Shown: positions 1 to 14,469, counted from the stretch's first letter. The stretch is DNA of 64,000 bases from Mimachlamys varia (GCA_947623455.1 OX392543.1:14940757-15004756); one strand, 5' to 3'. A program made the numbers and translations. The notes: a model not told the origin generated them from the letters alone.

Positions 1-539
1 ACATGGATAAAATATATACTTTAATCAAGATAAAGTGCAAATTTAGTGAGAATACATTCAGAGAGACATTAGTGACACACACTCATTTGTAAAACATTGT
101 GTCATCTCCTACCATCACGATACCACGATAGTTTATTTTATCCACTGTCAAAAGTTAGACGCAACTGTAGAAAATACATCATGGTAGAGTAAGAGCAGAG
201 CATGACACAGGTAAGTTTTAGAGAGATTACATTTATACAATACTATTTAGGTTTTGTTAACAATGATGACATGTACAACTGCTTATATTCTGAAAACATA
301 AATAGCCTTGTCAAAGTAAACGCATGGACAATTTATAACAAAAAGTAATATAAAGGAAGACGAGAAAAATACACATTATTTACATGAACCTGAGGATCCA
401 TCAATCAAAAATAAAATTTATACAAGACACTATAAACCAAATAGCATGAGCGTATAATTAGGAACAAAATATTATATAGGAACAAAGGCAGCAGTATATG
501 CTTATCATAACGGGATACCATGACAAGCCATAATGAAAA

Positions 540-1110
540 GACATGACAAATCAAGACCCACGCATAGATATATTAGATATCATGACAAAACACAGTCAAA
601 ATAAAAAAAATAAGTAAAATAAATAGATGAATAAGCATTAGTTTTGTTGACATGATATGACTTAAGCGAAAATACAAATGCAGAAGAAAACCAAAAGAAT
701 ATAATAAGAAACAATTTTGTCTTCAGAATCAGAAGGCGGTAACCTCTTCCCATCATTAGACGTGATATAATGATATGATAAGACATTACATGACAAGACG
801 CACGCATAAAGTAAAATTAAACAAAAAAAACTTGTTTTGTTTTTGACATGACATGACGAACGCATACTTAGAGGAAAACCAAGATAATAGGATAAGGAGT
901 AATTATTTTTACAGGTTCAGTTGGCAACATTCCAAAACCAGTGATAATAGATTATATGACAGGACACGATATGATATCATGACAGCACATGACTTGACTT
1001 GACAAGACAAAAAAAAAATGACATGACGCACGCATACATGTACATGGAAGAAAAACCCAGATGGTATGATAAGAAGCATTTTAATATTAAGGTTCAGAAG
1101 GGGCGGGGCA
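540..1110. repeat. Degenerate ~200-bp tandem repeat
   Basis: Three to four units share catgacatgacgcacgcata, agaaaaccaagat and gataagaagcattt-like tracts. No coding sequence is supported. Confidence 0.5.
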
Positions 1111-1499
1111 TTCGTGTTTTACCAACCCATTTCTAGTTCATATTACAATATTTGTATATATGTGTGTATAGGATGGTTGTATTCCCGCATACGTGTAGCA
1201 GTGCGGCCATATTACGTTGGTAGCATGCAGCAGCACGGTAACATGTCTGTACACGGTAGGATGGTGTTATACGTTAGTCCAATACTTCATAATGCTTAAC
1301 TAATATCCGTCAATAATTAACAGTATCGTCGATACACTGCGTAGTCGGTAATACGGTGTGCGAGGCGTAACGTTCTATAATAATAATGTTATACAGCATT
1401 GTTTTTGTAGCGCATTATATAATTTATGAAAATACTGTAAACCCACCAACCTCACCTCGATATTTTCTTAAACTATGACCAACACGGAATCTTACTGTT

Positions 1500-2090
1500 T
1501 AATTGTTTGATAAATAAGACGAATTTTATTTTCCTATCGAGATCTTTCCCTTTCCTGTTAGTAACATCCTCCTGCTTTTCCAACCTATGGTATTTACATG
1601 TCGCAACTGATTCGTTTGTCTAGGTATTGCTCTGAATATCGCGATTTCCATTAAAAATGTCGGTTGCTGACGAACAAACTTACGCCATAAGGATTCGTGA
1701 AATGCAGGCTGATGAAGACTTTGAGCAAGTTTTATGTCGACATCATGGTATCTTTCACAAATATTCTGTATCCTTGTATGATGTAAAAGAGGACGGAGGT
1801 CTTTTATATGTCCATTTGTTTGCCTGTATTTTGTGTTTTAGAATGATGTCTAAGTTCTCACTTTAAGGCTATGACATTTTCTTTGATTTGACCTTGATTT
1901 ACATGGAGGATGTTCAATGATGAAGCAGAAGACGCTTATTCTTCCGGAATATCTGGCCATATTCTCTTGATTTTTTTCAAGGATATCCGTGTTAATCTTT
2001 GCTTTGTTCATATTTTGCCCCTGGTTTAATCAAATTTTGAGTTCTGAATAGGTTTTGTTGTAGCTTTAGCATACAGAGATGCTTTCTTTT
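1500..2090 (+). repeat. Family B repeat, long copy with exon-like ORF fragment
   Basis: The right part (about 1880-2090: accttgatttacatggagga, gaagcagaagacgcttattc, ttccgga) is family B in plus orientation. The left part contains ATG at 1657 opening MSVADEQTYAIRIREMQADE, and has a decayed relative at 18.26-18.43 kb. The protein is not recognised; it may be a gene fragment carried by the repeat. Confidence 0.5.
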
Positions 2091-3170
2091 TTTTAATAAT
2101 ATAATTTTCAACAAGAAATGTTCATATTAACCATTTTATACTGGAAATCGGTTAAATGTATATATAACGCATGTGTACTATGCTTCTCTTTTGACCAGAT
2201 GTCATGTAGTGTTCTTGACCCTCTGCAGACGACCAGTTTGCCAGACATATATTTCTCTCATATCTCGCCATGTTGGATAGAAATTGCCCATGGAAGGAGG
2301 CTATGTCAGAAAAATCCATTTTACATAGGATATCACGCGACGTGACGTCGCAATGGCTCAACAATGACGTGACGTCACGAATACGATAACCTCTGATGCC
2401 GAAAAAAAGAAAATGAAAAACATTAGAAAGGTGCAATTAATTTTTCTACGTAAACTATGTTTGCAAATATGGTGTATGCTTAATCTCATTGTCTAATTCA
2501 TTTGTCATATTTTGGTTATTATCAGGGAAAATACTCTTTCATAACCCTCGTGGTTTTCAAATGTGGCAAAACCCCTTGGGTTGAACTTCCCTATCTTAAT
2601 CCCTGGTCATGAAAGAGTCTTCCATAATCGAACAGAAAGTTAACATGCGAATTCAATTAAACCCTACATGTTATAAACTGTCAGATACAACCGATGTTCC
2701 TGATCTGGTTGTAACAGATTTTGGTAACAGTGTTTTTTATCATGCTCATTAAACCGTCAACATGTATCCCTGGGTTTTTAACAGCTGGGACAGGACAGTT
2801 TAAAAAGTTGTTTGCTGAAATTTCGGGAAAAAAAGACGATTACTTCCGCCTTTTCCTATTTAAGCTTAGTACGTTAACGTTCATCCATCCAGCTACTTCT
2901 GTCTGTCAGAAAAGCTTCAAGATTTTCCAATACGATTTCCCAATTGTCCACTGGTTTGACAAACATGCCGATTTGTGTGTCACCAACACAGCAGTTACAG
3001 CGAAAATTATAGCGACGGCAAATCTCTCCGATCGGTTTTTAAAAACCTAGAAATTCCTATCATAGACCTTCAGAAACCCAACAGCTAGTATTTTGGTGAT
3101 GTGGCAACACGTTAAGATAATACAGAATTAAGTATATGTTGGAAACAAAAAGACGATCCCGTTTAAGGAC

Positions 3171-3363
3171 TATTGGACGTACGGATCGCCATCTTTGAGG
3201 GTTGACAAACAATATTTTTCAAACAAGCAATTTAAACGTACAGATCGTCATCTTGGGGGATAATAAAAAATATTTTTAAGCCAGCAATTAACAGTCCAGT
3301 AAATTGCTTGTTTGAAAAATTTTGTTTATCAACCCTTTAAGATGGCGACCTGTACGTTCAATA
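3171..3363. mobile_element. Foldback MITE with ~64-bp inverted arms
   Basis: The left arm, 3171-3234, starts tattggacgtacggatcgcc; the right arm, 3300-3363, is its complement with few mismatches. A third partial copy of the arm (cgtacagatcgtcatcttgg) sits between them. A related half-fragment occurs near 36870-36950. Confidence 0.72.
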
Positions 3364-3469
3364 TTCTTTAAATTAGTGCCTGTATGGGGATTTTGTATAC
3401 GTGTATTTGTAAGGGGTACACACTTAATTCGATGTATAGTGTACTCCGTAGCGCACACGTTACGGTGGT

Positions 3470-3680
3470 AGAGAAATCAGGGGGAAAATCAGAGAATACC
3501 AAAGCGTCAACAAAACCATAATTCGAACTCAAAATAGGAACAAAAGAAAGATTTACAGGTGGACTCTCGTAAAAGCACAAGAGAATAAGACCAGGTGTTC
3601 CGGAAGAGTAAGCGTCTTCTGCTTCATCGACGACACCCACCATGTACATCTTGTCACATCCAAGTAAACATCAGCATAAA
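3470..3680 (-). repeat. Family B repeat copy
   Basis: Minus-strand copy marked by agagaataccaaagcgtcaa on one side and ggtgttccggaagagtaagc, cttctgcttcatcgacgaca toward the other. Confidence 0.7.
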
Positions 3681-3846
3681 CGCAAGCGCACTACGGTGGT
3701 AGCTCTAGAGCACACACATGCTATCTCAAGTTCATTTTCTTGATGACTCTTATGCAACAGACTACTAAGTTTGATAACAGCTAAATACAAAAAGTAATAA
3801 ACATGCAGTTCGTCAAATTCACCTCATACGGAAAACGGATTAACTA

Positions 3847-4070
3847 GTGATTGCTAAAAATTCAGGGAATACCGAAGCTTCAACAAAAACATTATATAAA
3901 CTTAATCGGCTTAAATACGGACAAAATATGAACAAAGAAAACATTTACACGAATAGCTTTGAACACGTACCAAAGAACAAGACCAGATGTTCCGGAAGAG
4001 TAAGCGTCCTCTGCTCAATCGATGACACCCTCCATGTAAATCATGCAATATCCTCAAAGTACAAACTGAA
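3847..4070 (-). repeat. Family B repeat copy
   Basis: Same order of landmarks as 3470-3680 (gggaataccgaagcttcaac, gatgttccggaagagtaagc, caatcgatgacaccctccat), more diverged; two copies within 600 bp in the same orientation. Confidence 0.68.
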
Positions 4071-4604
4071 ACTTTTAAATATCACAAAACCTTTTTTATG
4101 GACGATTTTAGCCTGTCTGGGGTAAAAATTACACAGGAAAAAACAATGTTTAAGTGTTGCAATTTATAAACAGACGATCTTTTCCATTGCATGCCCTTGA
4201 GGTACAGTCTGAATTATTTCCTTATTCAGATTCAGTGTTAAAGATAACGTAACACACACATTTGCTGCACCTTTTAAATTTACATTTTAATATTCGTTAA
4301 AGCAAATATTTTTATGAAGACGATAGCTAAGCCTCATTGGCCATGGAGTCTGGCGTTCTACTACCACTATCCAACCATCTCTGGATTGCAGGTCCGAGAA
4401 CGACGTTTAGTAGACGCAAGACACTCTGCTTTTCATTCCGAGAACTTTCTTCCACCATCAAAACCCGGCACATCCGTGAATGACCATAGCTTGAGAGAAC
4501 TTATATAGGTCAAGCATGTTTTTCAAATCCATTTATTGTACCATCAAAACGAAGAAAATTTGTTGATTTGAAATGAAATGAATGAACATATATGCTTATA
4601 GAAC

Positions 4605-4792
4605 GCACCTCACACTTCTGCTTTTACATTAATTTAGAAAATTTGGATTCCCTCCTTTTGGCCCCTAGCATCACTGACGAGTCTTAAAAGGACGAAACAG
4701 CTGTATTATACAGTTCAGTTCATTTTTTCGACATACTGTGCATATTACTAAAAAGGTACAGCATGTATGTGTGTAACGTCATCTTTAAAATC
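4605..4792 (+). mobile_element. Hammerhead-bearing element; ribozyme at 4668-4711
   Basis: On the plus strand: GCAUCA, CUGACGAG, UCUUAAAAGGA, CGAAA, CAGCUGUA, UUAUAC. The conserved boxes are intact but stem I is weakened (two mismatches in six). The element ends near gtgtaacgtcatc, as in the other copies. Confidence 0.68.
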
Positions 4793-6169
4793 ATTTGATC
4801 AAAACATAGCTTATCGTGATATCAGGTTGAATGCACCTGAATATAGTCGTCATTGGAAACTATCAATCAAAACTCAATTTGCAAATCTTGGAATATAACC
4901 AGAAATTAAATACAAATCACTGTGCATCAAGCCAAATGCCCTTTGGGCAAAAAATGTTATAAATTTGTCGTGATGGTGACGTGGCCCACACCGTGCATAT
5001 CATGATCGTGTACTTAGGGAAATCACAAACGCATAGCTGACAAAAATGTGAAACTGATTATTTCACATAAACTTTTGTGTTTTGCATGAATCCTTTGTTG
5101 TAATAAATCAACTGCATATTGAACATTATACGCCATCATATACAAGCTAGTTAAAAATATTTGGTAAGTGATATTTATATACTTTCTGCTGATGCACGTT
5201 GAAGCAGATTTTAAAAGTGTTTAATTTATTGCGGTGTCAAACAATCAAAAAACATAAACACTAAAATAAACACTAAAAACTAGTCTTCAGCTGGAAGTGT
5301 TTTTCAATTTTTCTCCAAATCATTGGCAAAATATTATTTATAATGTTTTTGCTAGAATGCAATTCTGATAGCACAGGGTTCATATATAATAAATTGAAAC
5401 CGTAGCTTCCGTATTTACGAAAATGTTAAGTTGACGGTGTTGCCAGTATGATTTGAAATCGAAGATAGTGAATTTGTAGAGTAAGGGAACAAAATGTGTC
5501 ATTGATAAAGACAACCATACTGACTGGTAACTTCTCACGTATCTCACGTATCAAACAAAAATATAATAGAGCGTTTGCTTATTTTAGATTTTACGATAGA
5601 CCAAATAAAAACAAGCAAACATTGAAATGGATGAGATTAATAGTGCTCACACGAAAGCGGTATCCATGGAATATGATAAGAAAGAAAAATTTAACAGACA
5701 AAACTTGCCTCTGGATCCTTCCAGTACGCGCACTTTGCTTTAGATTATTTCGAGCACTGTTATATTATAAAAGTAAAAACGTCAAAGAAAATATTTTTCC
5801 CTCCCTTCTGGGATAACTTCTTTAAGCGTAGGTCTAATCCGATGTCTGTCTGTCTGCAGGGTTTTCCTAATAATGTATGTGATTATGTCTTCATATGTTA
5901 ATTGGAAAGTGGGTTCTGGATTTCCATCCTTTTAAAGGAAACAACTTTCAGTGTATCTTGTGGTGCTTGACGGTGTAGTTTCATGTACTCGCAATCGAGC
6001 GTTCCGGAATATGATTTTGTCACGTTTCTATCGGTTCCGAAATTAGAGGTGATGTGAGTAGAATTAAAGATGGCGGTGCCAACCAACACATTGAAATTTA
6101 CGGTTTCCGGTCTGGCTCGATTGGTACAGCTTTTTGAAGAAATTGATGTGTTCCAGTTTTACCCTATGA

Positions 6170-6330
6170 GAAGAAAAACATTTTCGTGATAGCCTAAAAA
6201 CATTTTGAATAATGTATTGAAAACATTTTACAAAATGTTGTAAAAACATTATTTTGTATGGTTTTCGAAATATTTTCATAACATTTTAGGAAGACATCAC
6301 CGCACAATGTTTTAAAAATATTGCATTGCA
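6170..6330. repeat. AT-rich repeat of aaaacatttt-type inverted words
   Basis: Many short inverted copies of aaaacattttacaaaatgtt-like sequence; probably a decayed dispersed repeat. Confidence 0.45.
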
Positions 6331-6424
6331 ATACTCGACTGACGGAATTATTCAGAACCAAGGGAACTTAACGCTATCCGTCCACATTCCTTATGTCTGG
6401 AATTGAGCTATTATACTAGATGAC

Positions 6425-6540
6425 GAAACACACACATATGCTGCACCTTTTAAGTATAGTAATAGATACAGTATGCGAAAAAAAGGAATAAAACTGCAAC
6501 ATGCAGCTGTTTCATCCTCCTATGACTACTTACACCAAGC
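6425..6540 (-). mobile_element. Truncated hammerhead element
   Basis: It starts acacacacatatgctgcacc and keeps cagctgtttcatcctcc, but the CUGANGA box is replaced. A further tail fragment of the same family lies at 4246-4290 (aacacacacatttgctgcac). Confidence 0.55.
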
Positions 6541-6544
6541 AGTG

Positions 6545-9500
6545 TCCTTTAAATATACGGTTTAATGCGAGTTTATTTTGGCCATTGCATGACAAGGGAA
6601 ACCAGGTTGAAAGGGGAGATAATCATATACCGTATCAATTTGCAGTACAGCTAAGAACAGTGTTAGAGACATAACACACAGGATACCAAGAGTGTAAACG
6701 TCAACTTGACCATTAAACAGGCCTTAAATCATCCGTGCGTCGCCTCTCAATCAGTACCGCGTAAATCCATTTAATATACGTAACTATAACCTAGGCAACC
6801 GTATAAACGATGTACCCTGAATACTCTGAAGACCAATGTATATTTTCGAAAGAACATTAGTTACATTCTGCTCTCGTTTGTCTTGTGCATTCATGACATA
6901 AGACATCCATACAGAACCGAATAATAATTTAATACATGCCATTGGCGATTCTTTGTCAAGATATTGGTCCAATCTACTTGCCATTAACAATCTAGTCTCG
7001 TTCAACTAGACGTTTGCTCATCTGCTTAGCGTAGCTTGTGCAGACAAGAGTCTGGTTGAACCAGACAATCAACCATTAACCTGGCCTACCCTCATTGGTC
7101 AGTCTCCTGGGCGGCTACATTACCAGGCGGTCAGTACAAAACAGCTGGACCCCAAACCTGCACGTGACGTTTCGCAGAGATAAATCATTACACACGTTAT
7201 TACCCATCGTGCAATATGATTTTCTGACGAAAACAAATAAATTGTAGTGACATATTTGTAATGGACTGATTCTATACTGGATATGTCTGCTTTGGTGAGC
7301 GCATTCGCGAACCCTTGTCAGTGACTAGGACATAAGCTAGTGGTGACAGGGCCTGCGAAAACTGTTTCTAATCTTGTGAGTGTATTTCGCCCACGATTCA
7401 TCCAATCCAATTTTGTCCTGTCAACGGGTCTAGATGCCACAACACTGTTATTCAATAAGGGCAGCGTCTAACACACACTTGATTTATTTACGGTTAAATC
7501 TCATTAAATAAAAACATCCAAACGGTTTGATTGGCATAAAGCTTTTGATTGCTTCCGGTGTTGGTCTCAATCATGCATTAGGTTATGTCATTTCGGATAT
7601 GACTGTGGCATTCCTTCAGATATTTGTGTCACTCATTTTCATCTAATTTTGAAATATCCTTTCGAATTTTTTGCTGCTAATTATAAGATTTACAAAATCA
7701 AAATAGTGTTAAACAACAAAAAAAAAACATTTCAAAATTTTAAAAATTTTAAAACAGCAAATCAGGTTAACAGGAAACTTATACTTTATCTTTGAAACCA
7801 GCAGAGGTGGATTCTAAAAGTGTGGATGTGTAAATGTCTCTGGTGTCACGTGTATGAATGTCTCATGTCAAATTCAGGACACAACATGTAGGTGTCCAAC
7901 GAGGTAAGCCATATAGAACACGCAGGACTTCTATAACAAAGGAATTTACTTGATGTTACAACTAACTTTTTAGGGTAATAGCCGCAACTTTGAAGTCCTA
8001 AGATTGTGGTTACTGTCTAGATTCATAGTTAAATACCTTCCAGATGCTTCAGAAGACATTTCACCATACTGAATGAAATATACATTACACAGCTTCAGTT
8101 ATGGACAACCGGAAGTTTACAAGCCAAACAAGTGAATCGGGAGAGGAAGGCCCAAACAACGTTGCCCCTATATGAATCTGCGATTCATGGAATATGTCCA
8201 GAAGCCAATGTTATTATGACCTCATGAATGTTGAAAAAATAAATTTCATTCCTTAAGTAAAACATCTGTAGGTTTCAAATATATCAACTATTCACCCATG
8301 TAAATTACTCAGATGCGGTGTATTAAATCAAAATAATTTTAGGTAGGAATGGCAATCGTACGATACACTTGAGTGATTTAATGGAGCGAGGCCCTTTTAA
8401 CCAGAGTTTTCTGGAAACGCCAACAGAAATTACGTCAGATAAAACTAGAACATAATGAATCACAGAAAGTTTATCTATAGAATCATACGAACATTCCAGA
8501 ACAATAGAATCCATATTTTGCGGTGTATAGGGAAATTCGGGCAATGGTGGTAGTAAAACTTTGTTTTACAAAGTTTTATGGTCTGCAGTAGCGATGACAA
8601 GCCTTATCTAGACTATTTATGAGTTTATTTTATAGGTATAAAAATAGTGTTTCATCTAATAAAAAGTACCGTCTCTGAAAACTACAAGAAGAAGATTGCA
8701 AGATTGCAGAAACTACAAAAATAATTTATATGTGAACAGTTATGGTGTACTTTTATTTATAATATATCAAGAAAAGCCATGAATTTGCGTCAAGAACAGA
8801 AATAATTCACTACTACACACAAAAACAGCTATTCGGGAAAAAAGGTGTTATATAATTATGAATTCGAATTTATCTCCACACTAGTTCGATCAGCTTACAA
8901 GTAAATGGTGACAAATGCTTGTAATGTATTTCAACTCACCACCGACTAATATCGAACCAGAAATGCCATCTATTTTCATTACGACAGACGGAACCCTAGC
9001 ATTTCAAAAAGATTGTCTTCCTTTTAAATTTGAAACCTTAATTGTAAGAAAATACGATCGGAGCAATCTTAGAAAACTGACTTCTACATGACACCGCGTT
9101 TGAACAAATTGGGTTGTTAGTGATATTATATCCTGACAGTCTGGTTGATTTAAAATCGGTAAAATATCTTTTCCTTAGATGATAAAATGTCTGAACCGAA
9201 GTCGACATTTTAAGCGTTAAGTCTTGTAAGCCGCCTGTGAGAAACTAAATGCCGTGTATATCACTTAATATAACAGGTGTAGGATATGTCACTGTGGATA
9301 AAGAAAGAAACAAATAAAGAAGAGTCATGTCAGAGGTATATATTTATTGTTCTCGGGGCGAGCTGTACTTACATCTTGGAACAGCTAGTAAACATACCTT
9401 AGGAGCTGACAATTCGAATGCATGTGTTTTTCAGACCTGAGTTTTGCTGAATTGTCAGAAAAGTCTGAATAATACAAATGAAACTGATGGATCGATTATA

Positions 9501-9640
9501 AAAGTTTGGTTGGAGGCAGTTAATTGCATCAGCTCTCAAGCATAACAGGAACATTTCATTAAGAATGGTTCTTGTCATGCTTGATAGTAATCAAACAAAC
9601 AAAAACGTAAAATGTGTTAGCTTTCCTACGTCATTACTTG
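6545..9640. other. No gene found
   Basis: Short stop-interrupted frames only, no recognisable protein motif, tRNA or repeat beyond small AT-rich tracts. Confidence 0.5.
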
Positions 9641-9644
9641 TGCT

Positions 9645-9830
9645 TATTAAAACCAATCAAAATGAAAATACAGATCCTTGTTCTCACTCCGTTTTACAAG
9701 GATCTGACAACATCCAATAAGAGGTCATGTTCTGGTGACCTTTGTCGCCTCTATACTTCAGACTCTATTAAAACTGTCTAATTGATGACAGTTGGCGCAA
9801 GTCATTTCGTCACAGCACTGTACATTAGTT
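9645..9830. repeat. Dispersed repeat, ~170 bp, three copies in the window
   Basis: Marked by gttctcactccgtttta, aaggatctgacaacatcc and aagaggtcatgttctggtga. Other copies: 41594-41755 (intron 4 of gene 1) and 44868-45035 (intron 3 of gene 1). Confidence 0.7.
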
Positions 9831-10193
9831 TGTTGAGATGAAATGACTAAACGCACAGATATGATTATGCAAGTTTTTTCGGCAACCAACCTTCACTCCA
9901 AAGATTATGTAAGCGGTAATTTGATTGGCTGATGCAAAATGTGATCGAACCTTAACCCCTATGGGATGTTGTCAGATCTTCACGCAGCAAAGAGAAGTCA
10001 ACGGAACGGCGCTGAGATCAAGATATGATTTTAATCAGATTTTATCAATGCGGACAGTTATCTCTATTAGGTTTTATACGGCTCTCTTGATCTATTCACT
10101 TTCACGAAATATGTTCCAAATCACATTCAACACAATTGCGCATTAGCACGTGAGTTAATATAGAGACACCAGTTTCTGTGACTGGTCAATCAT

Positions 10194-10880
10194 TGTCCAT
10201 ATATACAACTTCTATCTAACACCTTAGTAAATACAAAGCGATCAATTTCTATAGTACTGTTAATTTTCACACGATGTAATATCAATAATTGACAACTACT
10301 ACAGCTGTAACGCAAGTTAATACATACTATAAATGATATACGTGACAAAGAGTATCTGATTGTTGGTGACGTCATAGAGACATCAGATGCCACAGAACTG
10401 ATCCTTCATAGTCCATTCAAATGCTACCTAACACCTTAGTAAAAACAAAGAAGTCACATGCTATATAACTGCTAATTTTCACAAGAGATGATATACAGAA
10501 TTGGCAGCTAATACATCTGTAACGCAAGTTATTATATATAGAAACTACATATGTGACAAAAGGGTATTATATATATAAATTATATACGTTACAAAGGGTA
10601 TCTAATTGCTGGTGACATCGTAGAGATTCCGTACAACTGATCAGTCATAGTCCATACAATTGCTACCTAACACGTTGGTAAATACAAAGAAATGACATTC
10701 TATATAACTGCAAATTCTGTAACGCGAGTTCATATATATATAGAACTTACATACGTGACTAAGAGTATATTCTTGTTGGTGACATTCATCAATTTATATT
10801 AAATTTTATTGTGCGTATCATGTCACGAACCTATGTCAAGAGTTACTCCTGCCACTTATTGGTCTCTGGATATTTTATTA
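10194..10880 (+). repeat. Tandem repeat, three ~215-240-bp units
   Basis: Units start gtccatatatacaacttcta (10194), gtccattcaaatgctaccta (10411) and gtccatacaattgctaccta (10650). Each contains taaatacaaagaa, ctgtaacgc and gtgac.aag.gtat.t..tt. The last unit and its flank recur at 16.68-16.97 kb. Confidence 0.75.
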
Positions 10881-11867
10881 ATGAAAAGTTAAAATAGTAT
10901 ATAGTTCATCTATAATTATTCTTGATTGCACAATGGTCACTGTCAATTTAGCTGGAATGCACTTTCAGGACGCTGATAAAATCTCTATAGAAACAATACT
11001 TCCGAGACACTAACTTTTACCGGGGTCTCCATGTCAATATTTCATTTGTTCATATATCTTATTTTGCCTCTTATTTAATCGATTTTGAGTTCGGATTATG
11101 GTTTTGTTGAAGCTTTGGTAATCTCTGTTTTTTTCATTAGAATACATGCTTGAATGACAATTTAGTCTTCTCTACACCACGATACAATCACAACAGAAAA
11201 CAAAAATCTTCATTTTCCGTACTAGGCTATGATACATTAGATAATATGGAAACCAAAATGATATTATTTTTCAAACGAAAAATCATTAGCGTATTTAAAA
11301 CTTGGTACCACATAAAGTTGTTATCAAAATTCAATGTGATAACAGTGATTTGGCCTAACTTTAATGAAAGTATCTTAACCTAAGGTATTTTTTTCACTTA
11401 ACTATTCACTGTGAAGCAGTACAGAGGTAAAAGGGGAAACCTGAAATTAAGGAAAGTCTACTGTAATGCTTTCCTATGGGGATTTTTAAGATAAGAGATT
11501 CCTCAAGTTCACGAGTTGTAGTCTGGATTTCTGCCACAATGTGGTAGCATTATCGTCGCCTTTACTGTGAAAGAATCTTTAAACCACTATTTAGAATGAA
11601 CATTCGAAGATTTTCGCATACTTCTGGGGTTGACTGGAGTTCGACAAGGTTCCATGTTCTGTCATGCCCTAGCAATAGCTACTAGAACACTTAAGCCACA
11701 AGATTCGAAATAAGAATGGAAAACGTTATATATTATTCTGGAAGAAAGTATGAAACTGTAGTACTGCACTTCATCTGAACATATTTGAACAAAAGCACTG
11801 CAAGCAGGAGCATGATACGCATCTCATCGTACCCTATCCGAAGTATAATTATATGGAAACACAAAGA

Positions 11868-12490
11868 AAGATCTGACACTTTCTACATAATACCCGAAAA
11901 CTGCATCAAATTCGAAGTCCTAAAGGGCCATAACTCTAGTAAATTTTGTCAAATTAAACTGTCGTGCGGGAAACCCAACTTCATGTCATAATGATTAAAC
12001 CTAGTAAGTTTGAAAGATATCGATTGAAAATTGTAGCAGAAGATATCCGTGCAAACAACAATTTACAACAAAAATGCATTTTCTACATATAAATGCCTAT
12101 ATTTTGCAATTGCAAATATGCAATGCTGTTATGCAGAAAGTTGAAATAACTCAACAAAACACGTAATATATGTTAAATATTATAGCTTCGCGAAGTACCA
12201 TTAAAATTTTTAGAGGAATAATTGAAGAAAACACAAAAAAGTTCTGACATTTTTTAAATAATGCCCGAAATTGCGTCCTAAAGGGCAATAAGTCTAGTGG
12301 ATATTCTCAAATTAAATTGTCTTTCAGGAAAACACAACTTTGTGTGATGGTGGTTAAGCCTAGCAAGTTTGAAAGAAATCAGTTGAAAACTGTAGGAGGA
12401 GATCTCCGGACAAACAAAAGTTTACGACGGAAGGACGGAGGGACGGACAACGCCATACCATAATACGTCCCGTCATTTTTGACGGGGCGT
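11868..12490 (+). repeat. Direct duplication with terminal GACGGGG hairpin
   Basis: 11868-12065 and 12222-12430 share aaacacaaaga/aaa..ttctgacatttt, tcctaaagggc.ataa, tctagt and gtttgaaag.tatc.gttgaaa. The right copy ends ggacggagggacggacaacg and a cgtcccgtcatttttgacgg hairpin, a common dispersed bivalve-type tail. Confidence 0.6.
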
Positions 12491-12499
12491 ATAAAAATA

Positions 12500-14465
12500 C
12501 ACACTCTGTAATGTTAATTTTATTACAGATCCTTCGAAGACAAGGCCAAAATTCGGAATACATTCGCATATAATTTCGAATCATTTATGGGTACCGGGCT
12601 TAAAGTATCCTAAACTGACATGGATTGTGTAATTTTAAATTGTACAAGAAAACATTATGAGGAATGTAACAACGCATTTCCTCATTCAATGCCAAGCATC
12701 ATACAACAGTAGGAACACGCTACTTGAAATGTTGGAAATACGTTAATGCTAAGCAACTATATGAAATGGGACCAAATAGACGAACAATTATCCGCATTTG
12801 TTCCTTCTAGGATGGGAAGCTATAAAATATAGCTGTGGGGCACACCAAGCTACGCCAAGGGGTAAAATTAAAAAAGAAATCTACTATCAAACACTGAAAA
12901 TTATCTTCCTTTAATAAGCGTCTAATATTTGTTTGTGAAATTTAACCCCTTAACGTATTGAGCTAAAATTAAGTTTCAGTTTCCCCAAGGGTTTTACAAA
13001 ATTGCTAACATGAAAGGGAAAATCTGAATCTTTTGTTTTATACATATTTTTAATTATTTATATTACATGATGTCATCGGATATATATTATTTATTATTAA
13101 TATTCTCCTGGCCACATGTGCCTGTGACCTTGGTGTACAGGTCCAACCAAAATAATATGTGATCGAATTAGAGCGAACGCAAAGATACGTGGCGAGGAGA
13201 TGTCAGGGCTTCGAAGTACTCTCTCCTCCGAGGAAATTTGATCCGTCGGGAGTGTAATGAATTACTGTGTGGTGGAGCTGATGTAATAAAATATATAAAA
13301 TATACAGTTAAGGTATCGATATTTATTACAGTGTATCTGAAATTAAAAATAAATAAGAGAGGCGGGTTTCAGAATTTAGCGTTATATGAAGGTTGTTTAA
13401 GGACAAGCGCCTTGAAATCACTTAAAGCGTACTAAATATAAATCTCGCCGTATTTTATTTTGTGTCATCAGCTTGGTAAACTTGATTAACTTCTAATCAT
13501 TTTTTCTTGCAATGCCGATTAAATAAAATGCGCCAGCAATTTCCAGCTCGATAACGTGGATATAAATACACTAGAGATTGGCCTCAATGCAATCAGCTTA
13601 CTGTAATCAATCTCCTTAAAGAGTCATCGCGGACATGACCTATTGGTGGTATGGCTGACAGACGAGTGTCTATTGGACAAACTAGGGTGTTTATAATCAA
13701 GACAGTGAATGCTAATTACAATAGGTATCTCGGCAGCGTCCATACTTCATAGTTCAAGAGTGACGGGATGGACCCCAAGACCACAGGTCAACACAGGTCT
13801 GTCCAGAGGGATAATACAAACACTAACTGACTCACATGAACTTGACATACAATACAACGAAACATGGAATCTAATTTAGCGTGAATCGGCCAAGTATTGC
13901 GATAATGAGACTTTGGACAACATCGTGATTAACTGTTACTTTCGGTCAGTGGTAGATTTCCTTGTCCCTCAAGGCGTCCGTACACGACCCTAAGCCGGAA
14001 AAAGGGGGCATATGAGTACAAATCAAGCAGCATTATTTCATTATTCATAGTATGCATATGGCATTTTAATACATTTTTGATTTACAGACAAGAGGCCCAT
14101 GGGTCATCTGACTTTGACATAGAGAATGAATGGGATCGTTCAATGTAAGTTTATTTTGGTTTTTCATTTTTTAAGACTTGTACATCGATGCCCGAATAAA
14201 CTGAATGAAATAATCAGATTTCACCTTAGTAAATCGTCAATAATATATAATATTATCATTATTAGGAATAAGATTCATCAGTTTGGTATGAATGATATAT
14301 ACCGAGAAAACTAAATTGCGAGCTTTCAAAAACGTCTCATTCCTTTGTCAAACAATGAGTACAATAGCCGAGTGTCGATGTTCTGACCGCTGAAATCAGC
14401 TCACTACCCACAATAGGGCGAGTTAGAGATGTCAGCTGTAAAAAACATAGCGCGACATTCGTCCG
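12500..14465. other. No gene found
   Basis: AT-rich sequence with only short frames; no family or element recognised. Confidence 0.5.
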
Positions 14466-14469
14466 TCAA

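Noticed and set aside
2721..3050. 109-residue plus-strand frame
   Set aside because: No recognisable domain; surrounded by repeats; consistent with chance.
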